This document shows, one piece after another, positions 1 to 8,180 of a DNA stretch of 12,264 nt. Origin of the DNA: an uncultured Collinsella sp. (GTDB lineage Bacteria; Actinomycetota; Coriobacteriia; Coriobacteriales; Coriobacteriaceae); contig CALBBA010000151.1 of the NCBI GenBank assembly GCA_937926755.1, positions 1 through 12,264 on the forward strand, in the 5' to 3' direction. The translations under genes and the position numbers were made by a program. How positions within the stretch are numbered: position 1 is the stretch's first letter; every line of letters begins with the position of its first letter. The notes beneath the pieces were generated by a model. The model did not search any database, was not told the origin of the DNA, and saw nothing but the letters and a program-made list of their open reading frames with translations.

Positions 1-200
1 TGGGCATGGCAGCCGAGGCCGCTGAGCTTTCCGACGGCCACATGGTGCGCAACGTGGTGCTCTTCTCGGTGCTGGTGTACGAGCTGGTGGGCCCGACCCT
101 GGCCAAGCTCAGCCTGACCGCCGCAGGCGAGATCATTCCCGAGGGCCGCACGAGCGCCCGTACCACCAACAAGCCGGAGGAGCCGGTCAGTGTGGACTGA
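1..200 (+). CDS. Cation:proton antiporter, C-terminal fragment
   Basis: Partial gene: the frame is open to the left edge and stops with TGA at 198-200. The visible 66 or so residues hold one hydrophobic segment (around NVVLFSVLVYELVGPTLAKL) followed by a short hydrophilic tail. From memory, this RNVVLFSVLVYELVGP-type end matches the last membrane helix of CPA-family sodium or cation:proton antiporters in gut Firmicutes; most of the transporter lies outside the window, so substrate and mechanism cannot be read. It converges on clpC and shares the terminator at 249-286 with it. Codon style is like the left part of clpC and unlike the Collinsella-like DNA further right, so it probably belongs to the foreign or chimeric segment. 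An ATG at 6 is internal, not the start. Confidence 0.6.
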   Translation, partial: GMAAEAAELSDGHMVRNVVLFSVLVYELVGPTLAKLSLTAAGEIIPEGRTSARTTNKPEEPVSVD

Positions 201-248
201 TCTCCCCCATCAGCCTCACCGCAGGTAACGGAGCGTTCTTACACTACA

Positions 249-286
249 AAAGCCGCTGCACAGTTTTTACGCTGTGCAGCGGCTTT
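249..286. terminator. Bidirectional intrinsic terminator between antiporter and clpC
   Basis: A perfect 15-bp inverted repeat (249-263 paired with 272-286) encloses an 8-nt T-rich loop. The stem begins with AAA and ends with TTT, so it offers a U-run in both directions. It lies between two convergent genes, 49 nt after the antiporter stop and 12 nt after the clpC stop, and should end both transcripts. Confidence 0.88.
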
Positions 287-297
287 CTGTTTGCTCT

Positions 298-2760
298 TTA
301 TTTCAGCACGATCTCATCGTTCTCAGCATCCACGGTCAGGGTGGAGCCGGAAACAAGGGTGCCGTCGATGATCTTTTCAGCGGCGGGGTCCTCCACAGCC
401 TTGCGGATGGTCCGGCGCAGGTCGCGGGCACCAAACTTGCCGCCCTGGCTCTTGTGCACCAGCGCTGCCAGTGCCGCCGGGGTATAGCTGTAGGCAATGC
501 CCTTGGCCTCCATGCTGGGCTTGTACTCGTCCAGCATCAGGGCGGCAATGCCCTGCAGGGTCTCCTCGCTCAGCGGCTTGAAGGTGATGACCTCATCCAC
601 GCGGCCCAAAAACTCAGGGCGGAGGAACTGGCTCAGTGCCTTGCGGCTCTTCTCCTCGTTCCGCTCCTCCTCGCTGCGGTTGAAGCCCAGACTTGCGGTG
701 GTCTGGTCGCTGCTGCCCGCATTGGAGGTCATGCAGATGACGGTGTTGGAGAAATCCACGGTGCGGCCCTGGGCATCGTTGATCTTGCCCTCGTCCAGGA
801 TCTGCAGCAGGATATTCATCACATCGGGGTGGGCCTTTTCGATCTCATCGAACAGCACCACGCTGTACGGGCGGCGGCGGACCTTTTCGGTCAGCTGACC
901 CGCCTCCTCGTAGCCCACATAGCCCGGAGGGGAACCGATCATGCGGGACACGGCGTACTTCTCCATATACTCGCTCATATCCAGCCGGATCAGCGGGTCG
1001 GGGCCGTCAAAGAGCTGGTTTGCCAGCTGCTTCACCAGCTCTGTCTTGCCCACGCCGGTGGGGCCCACAAAGATGAAGCTGGCCGGACGGCGGCGGCCCG
1101 AAAGGTCGGCGCGGCTGCGCTTGACCGCCTGCGCCACCAGATGCACGGCATCGTCCTGACCGATGATCTTCTTTTTCAGCTCGGTCTCAAGGCTGGCGAG
1201 CTTTGCATACTCGGTCTCCCGGATCTTCACCGCCGGGATGCCCGTCCACAGCTCAATGACCTTGGCCACATCGTCCATGGTCACCTGGATCTCCCCGGCT
1301 GCAGCCTGCTTGGCGGGCAATTCCCGCTCCAGCTGTGCCATCCGGGTCTTGCGCTCTGCCACACGCTCGTAATCGATGGGCTCGTTCACATCGGCGTTTT
1401 CCATGTCGGCCTCTTCCTGCTTGAGGGCCTCCAGTTCCTTCTGCATGGTCAGGTACTCGGAGATGACCGGGTGGGCCAGATTGCAGCAGGCACAGGCCTC
1501 GTCCAGCAGGTCGATGGCCTTATCGGGCAGGTAGCGGTCGGTGATATACCGCTCGCTCAGGGTCACGGTGGCGTTCAGCACATCGGCGGGTACCTGCACA
1601 TGGTGGTGCTCCTCGTAGCGCGGCTTGAGCGCGGTCAGGATCTTGACCGTGTCCTCGACGCTCGGCTCCTCGACATCGATGGTCTGGAAGCGACGCTCGA
1701 AGGCCGGGTCCTTGGTGAGGTACTTGCGGAATTCCTCGGCCGTGGTGGCGCCGATAATCTGGAAGGCACCGCGCGCGAGCACGGGCTTGAGCATAGAGCT
1801 CGCGTCGATGGAGCCCTCAGCAGAACCGGCACCGATGATGGTGTGCATCTCGTCGATAAACAGGATGACGTCGTCGGCTTCGGTGGCCTCCTGGATCACG
1901 TTCTTGAGGCGCTCCTCAAACTCGCCGCGATACTTGGCACCCGCCACGAGGCCCGGCAGGTCGAGCGTCCAGATATTCTGGTTCATGAGGTTCTCGGGCA
2001 CGTTGCCGGCTGCAATCTGCTGAGCCAGGCCCTCGACGATGGCCGTCTTGCCCACGCCGGGGTCGCCCAGAATGAGCGGGTTGTTCTTGGTGCGGCGCGA
2101 AAGAATTTCCATCATACGCTGGACTTCCTTTTCGCGACCAATTACAGGGTCGAGCTCGCCGTCGCGCGCCTTCTGCGTGAGGTTGGTCGCGAACTGCTTA
2201 AGCGTATCGGTGCCACTCCCCTTTTGCTGAGAGGCATCCGAGCCGCTAAAGAACGGCAGGCCCGCACCGGGACGCCCGGCACCGGCGCCGGCGAGCGGAC
2301 GCTTCTTGTCCTGGTCCTTGGCAGTGAGTTTCTCGATAGCCTTTTTGATAGAGGCGGACGACACACCCAGGCGCATGAGGATGTCCATGGCCATGCCGTT
2401 GCCCTCTTCGACGATGCCGATCAGCAAGTGCTCGGTCGACACGTAGGTCTGGTTATTCTCACGCGCCACGCGGAATGAACGCTCCATAACGCTAATGACG
2501 AGCGGCGTAAAGGCGAGCTTAGCCGCCTCGGTCTCCTCACTGGGCTCGGGAACCGTGGTCTGGACCTCCTTGAGGGTGTCCATGATGTCGTCGTAGGAGA
2601 TATCAAGCGAGCGCAGTGCCTCGGCGGCAATGCCCTCGTCCTCCTTGGCAAGCGCGAGCAGCAGGTGCTCGGTGCCCACCTTATTTGAATGAAGATCGAG
2701 CGCCTCCTGTTTGGCCATCGACATGACCTTGCGCGCTCGATCGGTAAATCTATCTAACAT
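298..2760 (-). CDS. clpC: ATP-dependent Clp protease ATP-binding subunit ClpC (probable chimera)
   Basis: AAA+ unfoldase (820 aa, usual ClpC length) that feeds substrates to the ClpP peptidase in the cytoplasm. Seen from the N-terminus: two Clp-N repeats (about 1-145, beginning MLDRFTDRARKVM), a Gly/Ala/Pro-rich linker, first AAA+ module with Walker A GDPGVGKT (232-239) and Walker B VILFIDE (298-304), a short ClpC-sized middle domain, second module with Walker A GPTGVGKT (566-573) and Walker B VVLFDE (634-639), and an LGF tripeptide (691-693) where ClpP-docking loops lie. Start chosen at 2760: it matches the family N-terminus and has AAGGA 7 nt upstream; the frame also allows a start at 2793. 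No CtsR-type operator was recognised. Oddity: codon style switches near 1,600-1,640 (residues 375-390), CGG/CTG-rich on the 3' side and CGC-rich on the 5' side, as if two species' genes were joined in frame. Confidence 0.92.
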   Translation of the reverse strand: MLDRFTDRARKVMSMAKQEALDLHSNKVGTEHLLLALAKEDEGIAAEALRSLDISYDDIMDTLKEVQTTVPEPSEETEAAKLAFTPLVISVMERSFRVARENNQTYVSTEHLLIGIVEEGNGMAMDILMRLGVSSASIKKAIEKLTAKDQDKKRPLAGAGAGRPGAGLPFFSGSDASQQKGSGTDTLKQFATNLTQKARDGELDPVIGREKEVQRMMEILSRRTKNNPLILGDPGVGKTAIVEGLAQQIAAGNVPENLMNQNIWTLDLPGLVAGAKYRGEFEERLKNVIQEATEADDVILFIDEMHTIIGAGSAEGSIDASSMLKPVLARGAFQIIGATTAEEFRKYLTKDPAFERRFQTIDVEEPSVEDTVKILTALKPRYEEHHHVQVPADVLNATVTLSERYITDRYLPDKAIDLLDEACACCNLAHPVISEYLTMQKELEALKQEEADMENADVNEPIDYERVAERKTRMAQLERELPAKQAAAGEIQVTMDDVAKVIELWTGIPAVKIRETEYAKLASLETELKKKIIGQDDAVHLVAQAVKRSRADLSGRRRPASFIFVGPTGVGKTELVKQLANQLFDGPDPLIRLDMSEYMEKYAVSRMIGSPPGYVGYEEAGQLTEKVRRRPYSVVLFDEIEKAHPDVMNILLQILDEGKINDAQGRTVDFSNTVICMTSNAGSSDQTTASLGFNRSEEERNEEKSRKALSQFLRPEFLGRVDEVITFKPLSEETLQGIAALMLDEYKPSMEAKGIAYSYTPAALAALVHKSQGGKFGARDLRRTIRKAVEDPAAEKIIDGTLVSGSTLTVDAENDEIVLK

Positions 2761-2791
2761 GCTCGTTTCCTTACATGAGTTCATCGAAATC

Positions 2792-2819
2792 AAAACGCCC
2801 GCCCGTCGGCGGCGCTTTT
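2792..2819 (-). terminator. GC-rich hairpin with U-run in the clpC leader
   Basis: On the minus strand a GC-rich stem (2808-2815 against 2796-2804, one bulged base, loop about 3-4 nt) is followed by TTTT at 2795-2792. It lies 134 nt after the TetR stop and about 32 nt before the clpC start. It may end the activase-TetR transcript. If clpC is transcribed from further upstream, it would instead sit in the clpC leader as an attenuator. A-runs on the other side give it some symmetry. No convincing promoter was found between it and clpC. Confidence 0.5.
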
Positions 2820-2900
2820 GTCTCTTTACCCACAGGTTGTCTATGTTAACAGCTGGAGGAATATCTATAAACCCGGCTCACATGAATGCAGGTTATGACC

Positions 2901-2926
2901 GCATCGCGGGACTCACCGCGCGATGC
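2901..2926. repeat. Hairpin downstream of the TetR gene
   Basis: Perfect 8-bp inverted repeat (GCATCGCG at 2901-2908, CGCGATGC at 2919-2926) with a 10-nt loop, 27 nt after the TetR stop codon. No U-run follows, so it is more likely an mRNA 3'-end stabiliser than a complete terminator. Confidence 0.4.
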
Positions 2927-3003
2927 GCGACAGGCGCCCCGCAAGAGAAACCCTAGGCGTCTTTCACCACGTCGGGACTCGTCGCACGCGATGCGCGATA
3001 GGC
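2908..3003. repeat. Imperfect direct repeat spanning the TetR 3' end
   Basis: Two similar segments, 2908-2935 (28 nt) and 2974-3003 (30 nt), share GGGACTC, then GCGATGCGCGA, then AGGC, with a few changes and a 2-nt length difference. The right copy encodes part of the TetR C-terminal tail (around YRASRATSPD); the left copy lies beyond the stop codon. This looks like an old small duplication of the gene's 3' end. Confidence 0.4.
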
Positions 3004-3642
3004 ATCGGCCTCCTTGGAGACGCGTTCGAGCAGCTCGGATGTATCGACGCCCTCGACTTGCGCGACCGTTTCCACCGTCTGCATGGCGACCGCCCTCAGG
3101 TACGCGCACGCGCTGTCCCCCAGCTGCTCGAGGTCTATCTCCTCGCCGCCCTCCCGGGCAAAGCCGACCGCCATCACAAAGTCCATGATGCCCGAGACCA
3201 GAAAGCCCACCGCAAAGCTCGAATCCGCCTTGAGCTCTTCTCCGTCGGGGTGGACGATCTCTCTCACGCGGTCGATGATGATCGTATGGATGCCCTGCAC
3301 GACCTGCTCGGCGGCACCCGCCCTCATGGTGATGACGATGCGCCGCAGCAGGCAGCGGACGTCGCGCCGGTCGAACGCCGAAAGGTCGCCCTCGCTCGAA
3401 AAATGCCAGAGGGCATCGGTGATGAGCTCGTTATCCTGCAGCAGCTGGGCTATGGCGATGGCGACGAGTTCATCGAAATCGTGAAAATAGTAGTAAAACG
3501 TTCCGCGATTGCACCGGGCGGCGCGGGTCACCTCGCCAACCGACAGCTCGAAGATGCTGTTGTTCTCGATGAGCTCCCAAAACGCCTCGATGATACGGGT
3601 GCGTGCATCGGGCGCATCGGCGTCCTTACGCGGTCTCGCCAT
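2953..3642 (-). CDS. TetR/AcrR-family transcriptional regulator
   Basis: 229-aa DNA-binding repressor-type protein. The N-terminal helix-turn-helix is clear at about residues 35-60, with the family signature RGTFYYYFHDFDEL, preceded by a basic start (MARPRKD). The C-terminal two thirds should be the ligand-binding and dimerisation domain; it is not similar enough to a known subgroup for me to name the ligand. Start chosen at ATG 3642; a GTG at 3651 preceded by AGGGG is an alternative. The gene begins 17 nt inside the end of the giant activase gene, so the two are almost certainly co-transcribed and translationally coupled. The likely target is the 21-bp palindrome at 8115-8135 in front of that operon, which would make it an autoregulator. 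Its tail overlaps an imperfect direct repeat. Confidence 0.93.
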   Translation of the reverse strand: MARPRKDADAPDARTRIIEAFWELIENNSIFELSVGEVTRAARCNRGTFYYYFHDFDELVAIAIAQLLQDNELITDALWHFSSEGDLSAFDRRDVRCLLRRIVITMRAGAAEQVVQGIHTIIIDRVREIVHPDGEELKADSSFAVGFLVSGIMDFVMAVGFAREGGEEIDLEQLGDSACAYLRAVAMQTVETVAQVEGVDTSELLERVSKEADAYRASRATSPDVVKDA

Positions 3643-6600
3643 GCGCCTCACCGCACCCCTGCGCCTTGGCGTTCATGATGAGCATCTGAAGACGGTTCTC
3701 CACGTTGGCGAAGCTCACGTCGGGATCGTAGTCGAGCGGCAGGAACTGCGCCGTGGGATACTGCTCCTTGAGCGCATGGATGAGCCCGCGCCCCACGACA
3801 TGGTTGGGCAGACACCCGAACGGCTGCAGGATCACGAAGTTGCGGCAGCCGCGCTTGGCGTGCTCGAGGATCTCCGCCGGAATCAGCACGCCCTCGCCCG
3901 CATCGAACGTATGGTGCAGGATCTTATCGCTCGCGCGCACGAGCTCGGGCATGCGCGTCGGCGGCTCGTAGAGCGGGCTCGCCGCGCCCAGGCGGTCGCA
4001 ACGGTCGTGCGCGAGCTCGAACAGGTTGTCCGCCGTGGCGTACCAGGCCTTTTCGGGCAGCGACAGGTCGACGTGGAACTCGCGCGACTGCGCATGCTTG
4101 TAGAAATAGGTCTTGCGGATCACGTCGGTCATGCGCGCCTCGATGACCTCGAGCCCGTTGTCCTCGAGGTAGCGCTCGATCTCGTGGTTGGCGCCGAGAT
4201 GGAAATTGAGCAGGTACTCGCCCACGATGAGAACGGTCGGATGCGGGTTCGAGCGGTCGTACGGAACGGCGTCCATGATCGCAAGCGCGCGTTTGAAGCC
4301 CGTCGCCTGGCCTCTCAGCCCGGAGCGCTCCATGCCCTCGATAACCTCATCGAGCGCGCGGTCGAACGCAGCGTCCGCCGCGCCCTTCTCGAGCTCGTAG
4401 GGACGGATGCGCCTAAGCATGGCCTCGAGGGTATCGATCATGGGAAGACCGTAGGCGATCTGGATGCTCGGGCCAAGGCCGAGCTTGAAGCCCGGATGCG
4501 CATTGTGGGCATCGACGTCGTCGTTGGTGAGCACCGGGACATAGTCGTATCCCGCGTCGTCGAGCGCGCGGCGCAGCAGGGGCATGTAGTGCGTCAGGCG
4601 GCAGTCGCCGATATACTTGCCAGTCACCACGGCGACGTCGTGCGGGTCGTACTTACCGCTCTCGAGTGCCGCGAGCGCCTCGCCGATCACGATTTGCGCG
4701 GGGAAGCAGATGTCGTTGTGCACATAGCGTTTGCCCAGGCGGATGGCATCCTCGCGCCCGATATCAAGGGCCTCGGCGCGCACGCCCTGATTGCGCATCG
4801 CCGCGGTCATGAGCCTGCAGAACGCATGGGAGGTGTTGGGGACCAGCGCGATCTTGTCGTGCCGGTCGCGCTTGGTGTACTTGACCTTATACGGGTCGTC
4901 GAGCGGATGGACCGCGTGCACCCGGGCGCCCTCGGCACGCTCCTCCGCGCGACGACGGTTGACCGACTCGATAAACGAACGCACGCGAATGCCCATGGGA
5001 CCGGCGACGTCGCTCTCATCGAGCTTGATCATCATCGGAACCTTGGAGCCCATCTCGCCCATCATGCGCGCGATCTCGTCGGTGAGATACGCATCGTGGC
5101 CGCAGCCGAAGCTGCCCATCTGCACGAGCTCGAGCTCGGGCGTCGATGCGACGATGACCGCGCACGACAGCATGCGCGCATGGTAGTTGTTCACGATGTC
5201 GATGCGGCTGTTGGAAAGATCGACGTTGCAGACCCCCGGCACCGCATCGGGCGTCAGCACGGGGATGCCGCGCTCAGAGAAGAGCTTGGGCAGCCCGTGG
5301 TTGACCAGCGGGTCGTTGTGGTACGGGCGCGAAGCGATCACCACCGCGTAGCCGCCGTCCTCGCGCACGTTCTCGAGCACCTGCCTGCCGCGCAGCTGCA
5401 GCTGGTTCTCAAACGTCTGCTGCGCGCGGTCCGCCTGCTCGGTCGCCTTGGCAACCAGGTCGGCATCGATATCGAAGGTCTCCTTGCACCACGCCTTGAG
5501 CTGGCGGTTTCGGTCGCCCTCGTCGTACCAGTGGAACAGCGGCGTATCGAACGGAACGCCGAAACGCTCCTCCGGGTTATCGGAATTGCGCATCACGTAG
5601 GGGTATCCCTTTACGACGGCGCACATCCACTCGCTGGTAGAGGCGGTGTTTTCGGTGGGCACCGTCGTGATGATGGGCATGAAGATGCGGTCGACGCCGG
5701 CGTCGACGAGATTGCGGATGTGCCCGTGGACGAGCTTGGCCGGGAAGCACACGGTGTCGGATGTGACGTGCGCCAGACCGCGCTCGTACATCGCCTTGGT
5801 GCTGCGTCCCGAGACGTGCACCTTAAAGCCGAGCGTGCTGAAGAACGTCGACCAGAACGGCATGGTGTCCCAGAACTCGAGCACACGGGGAATGCCGATC
5901 GTGACATCGCGCCCCCCGCAGACGGGAACCGTGGGGCACGACTCGAACAGCAGCTTCTCGCGGTCGACAAAGAGATTGGGGGCAGCCGCGGTCCGGTCGC
6001 GCCCCGTGCCGGGTGCCTGTGCCTCGCAAGCACCCTGCGGACGCAGCTCCTCCGCCGCGGGAACCTCGCGCACGAGCTCATCCCATGAGATGGCGCCGCC
6101 GCGCGGGCAGCGATTGCCCGTGACGTAAAGCGAGCCGTCGCCAAATGCCACGACCGCGCGCTGGCAGCGGTTGTTGCACCGACGGCAGGTAACGCCGCCG
6201 AACTCGCGATGCTCGAAGCGCTCCACGGCATCGAGCCCGATAAACGACGTGCCGGCGTCGCCCTTGCGGCATTCCTCGCGCGCGAGCAGGGCGATACCGA
6301 TAGCGCCCATCAGCCCCGGGTGGGGCGCACGCGTGACGGGTTTGCCCAGATACTGCTCGAATGCGCGCAGCACCGCGTCGTTTCGGAACGTGCCGCCCTG
6401 GACGACGACTTTGTCGCCCAGACGGTTGAGATTTGAAACGCGAATGACCTTGGTGAACACGTTCTCGATAATCGAACGGCAGAGACCGGCCATGATGTCG
6501 CCCGGACCCTTACCGCGCCGCTGCTCGGAAACGACGCTGCTGTTCATGAACACCGTGCAGCGGCTGCCGAGAACGGCGGGGGCTTTGGACGAAAATGCCT

Positions 6601-8065
6601 CGGTCGCGATATCCTCAACGGCTATTCCGAGGTTTTTGGCAAAACCCTCGAGGAACGAGCCGCAGCCCGCAGAGCACGCCTCGTTGACGACGATATCGGT
6701 CAGCACGCCGTGGTTGAGCCAGATGGCCTTCATATCCTGTCCGCCGATGTCGAGCACGAAGGTCGCATCGGGAACGCATGCGCACGCGGCGCGGGCGTGC
6801 GCGACCGTCTCGACCGTATGGTAGTCGGCGTGGAACGCGCGCGCGAAAAGCTCCTCGCCGTATCCCGTGGTGCCCACGGCATCGATCGCAAGCGTGACTC
6901 CCGCTGTCTCCCAGCGGTTCTTCAAGCTGACAAGACCCTGTTGGGCGACGTCGAGCGGTCTGCCGTTATTAGACGCGTAGAACGAATCGACAAGCTCACC
7001 CGCCTCATCGACCAGGGCGAACTTGGTCGTCGTGCTCCCCGAATCGATACCGAGCGCCACACGCACCGTCTCTCCGGGCGCATACGCATCCGGACCCTTT
7101 GCCGGCGTCTCTTTGCCATGGCGTGCCGTAAAATCCGCCTGCTCGGCAGGTGTGGCAAAAAAGGGCTGGGCAAGACGTCCCTCCCCGCTTGCGGGCGCGA
7201 CCGTCTCGAGCTTATCCAGCCGGACAAAAGCGTCGGGAAGGTCGATCGGTTGGGACGATGCGAACATGTCGGTCAGCGACAGGGCGGCACCGCGCGCGAC
7301 CATGATCTGCGGATCGCGCGGGACGATAACCTGATCGTCCGATAGATTCAGTTGCTCCCGGAACACGCGGACCAGTGTGGGGTTGTAGGCGAGCGTACCG
7401 CCCTCGAAGATTACCGGCGGCTCGATGTCGATACCCTGGGCCAGACCGCCGATCGTTTGGCGGGCGACCGCGTGAAGCGCCGAAAGCGCCAGGTCGGTGG
7501 TAGGAATGCCCTCGTTGAGCAGCGGCTGGATATCGGTCTTTGCGTACACGCCGCAGCGGCCCGAGACCTCGTGGACGGTCGTTCCCCGGCTTGCGAGCTG
7601 CTCGAACTCGCCCGATTCGGTGCCGACCCCCATGAGCTTTGCCATCTCGTCGATAAATGCACCGGTACCGCCTGCGCACGAGCCGTTCATGCGCATGTCG
7701 GCAACCTCGATGTCTCCCTTATCGTTGGTGCGGAAGAAGATCATCTTGGCGTCTTGGCCGCCCAGCTCGATGGCGCAGCGCGTCTGCGGATAGAACCTGC
7801 TGATCGCGAGCGCGTTGGCGACCACCTCCTGAACGTACGAGGCGCCCAGCGCGGTCGCGATATCGCGCGCACCCGAGCCGGTCACCGCAACGCGCAGTGA
7901 CTCATGGGGAAAGCGCTCGGCGAGCTCGCCGAGCATGGCGCGCACGCTCGCTGTCTGACACGCCCCGTGGCGGCGATATCCCCACCACGCCTCGGTCATA
8001 TCCTCGTGCATCGCGTAAACTTTGGTCGTCGTCGACCCTACGTCCAGTCCTACTAGCAACGCCAT
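3626..8065 (-). CDS. Giant acyl-CoA dehydratase activase-like protein (two ATPase plus two dehydratase-like modules)
   Basis: 1,479-aa cytoplasmic protein of the 2-hydroxyacyl-CoA dehydratase activator superfamily. In characterised relatives (HgdC, BcrA/D) an ATPase with a shared [4Fe-4S] cluster drives low-potential electrons into a partner enzyme. Module 1 (about 1-270) has GLDVGSTTTK, ELGGQDAK, Cys130 in SCAGGTG and Cys171 in GRCGVY. Module 2 (about 335-600) has GIDSGSTTTK, DIGGQDMK, Cys464/Cys468 and Cys503 in SRCTVF. A cysteine knot follows (Cys627, 630, 634, 653: CRRCNNRC...CPRG). Then a DUF2229-like half (about 720-1020; Cys773 in CFPAK, Cys988 in FGCGH) and a second similar half (about 1070-1479; Cys1120 in CFPAQ, Cys1418 in FGCLPNH). 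Starts at ATG 8065, before the MALLVGLDVGSTTTK N-terminus. No separate dehydratase subunits lie nearby, so the substrate is unknown. Domain homology is firm; enzymatic role is inference. Confidence 0.93.
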   Translation of the reverse strand: MALLVGLDVGSTTTKVYAMHEDMTEAWWGYRRHGACQTASVRAMLGELAERFPHESLRVAVTGSGARDIATALGASYVQEVVANALAISRFYPQTRCAIELGGQDAKMIFFRTNDKGDIEVADMRMNGSCAGGTGAFIDEMAKLMGVGTESGEFEQLASRGTTVHEVSGRCGVYAKTDIQPLLNEGIPTTDLALSALHAVARQTIGGLAQGIDIEPPVIFEGGTLAYNPTLVRVFREQLNLSDDQVIVPRDPQIMVARGAALSLTDMFASSQPIDLPDAFVRLDKLETVAPASGEGRLAQPFFATPAEQADFTARHGKETPAKGPDAYAPGETVRVALGIDSGSTTTKFALVDEAGELVDSFYASNNGRPLDVAQQGLVSLKNRWETAGVTLAIDAVGTTGYGEELFARAFHADYHTVETVAHARAACACVPDATFVLDIGGQDMKAIWLNHGVLTDIVVNEACSAGCGSFLEGFAKNLGIAVEDIATEAFSSKAPAVLGSRCTVFMNSSVVSEQRRGKGPGDIMAGLCRSIIENVFTKVIRVSNLNRLGDKVVVQGGTFRNDAVLRAFEQYLGKPVTRAPHPGLMGAIGIALLAREECRKGDAGTSFIGLDAVERFEHREFGGVTCRRCNNRCQRAVVAFGDGSLYVTGNRCPRGGAISWDELVREVPAAEELRPQGACEAQAPGTGRDRTAAAPNLFVDREKLLFESCPTVPVCGGRDVTIGIPRVLEFWDTMPFWSTFFSTLGFKVHVSGRSTKAMYERGLAHVTSDTVCFPAKLVHGHIRNLVDAGVDRIFMPIITTVPTENTASTSEWMCAVVKGYPYVMRNSDNPEERFGVPFDTPLFHWYDEGDRNRQLKAWCKETFDIDADLVAKATEQADRAQQTFENQLQLRGRQVLENVREDGGYAVVIASRPYHNDPLVNHGLPKLFSERGIPVLTPDAVPGVCNVDLSNSRIDIVNNYHARMLSCAVIVASTPELELVQMGSFGCGHDAYLTDEIARMMGEMGSKVPMMIKLDESDVAGPMGIRVRSFIESVNRRRAEERAEGARVHAVHPLDDPYKVKYTKRDRHDKIALVPNTSHAFCRLMTAAMRNQGVRAEALDIGREDAIRLGKRYVHNDICFPAQIVIGEALAALESGKYDPHDVAVVTGKYIGDCRLTHYMPLLRRALDDAGYDYVPVLTNDDVDAHNAHPGFKLGLGPSIQIAYGLPMIDTLEAMLRRIRPYELEKGAADAAFDRALDEVIEGMERSGLRGQATGFKRALAIMDAVPYDRSNPHPTVLIVGEYLLNFHLGANHEIERYLEDNGLEVIEARMTDVIRKTYFYKHAQSREFHVDLSLPEKAWYATADNLFELAHDRCDRLGAASPLYEPPTRMPELVRASDKILHHTFDAGEGVLIPAEILEHAKRGCRNFVILQPFGCLPNHVVGRGLIHALKEQYPTAQFLPLDYDPDVSFANVENRLQMLIMNAKAQGCGEAHGETA

Positions 8066-8114
8066 AATGCTCCGTCTCTCGCATTTTTCCCGCTAGAGAT
8101 ATACCACTCTACGT

Positions 8115-8135
8115 AATACAACAGACTGTTGTATT
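8115..8135. promoter_or_regulatory. Perfect 21-bp palindrome, probable TetR operator
   Basis: The half-site AATACAACAG (8115-8124) is followed by one central A (8125) and its exact reverse complement CTGTTGTATT (8126-8135). It lies 50 nt upstream of the activase start, in the only AT-rich stretch of that intergenic region. On the minus strand TATATC at 8103-8098 is a possible -10 about 12 nt downstream, so the palindrome would cover the -35 region. Size and symmetry fit TetR-family operators, and a TetR gene ends the operon. Binding itself is inferred. Confidence 0.75.
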
Positions 8136-8147
8136 TAAACTCCGTAT

Positions 8148-8180
8148 AAAAAGCGGCTGCCGAAACGCTTCAGCAGCCGC
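8148..8180 (-). terminator. Intrinsic terminator of the DUF2798 gene
   Basis: On the minus strand a perfect 8-bp stem, GCGGCTGC (8180-8173) with GCAGCCGC (8160-8153), has a 12-nt loop and runs into TTTTT (8152-8148). It separates the DUF2798 transcript from the activase promoter, ending only about 13 nt before the palindrome. Confidence 0.85.

Noticed and set aside
274..2478. Long plus-strand open frame opposite clpC
   Set aside because: It mirrors clpC codons in a GC-rich region; its translation is low-complexity and resembles no protein, while the minus strand encodes a clear ClpC.
3509..6088. 859-codon plus-strand open frame opposite the activase gene
   Set aside because: Antisense shadow caused by GC-biased codons; the opposite strand carries all the conserved ATPase and cysteine motifs.
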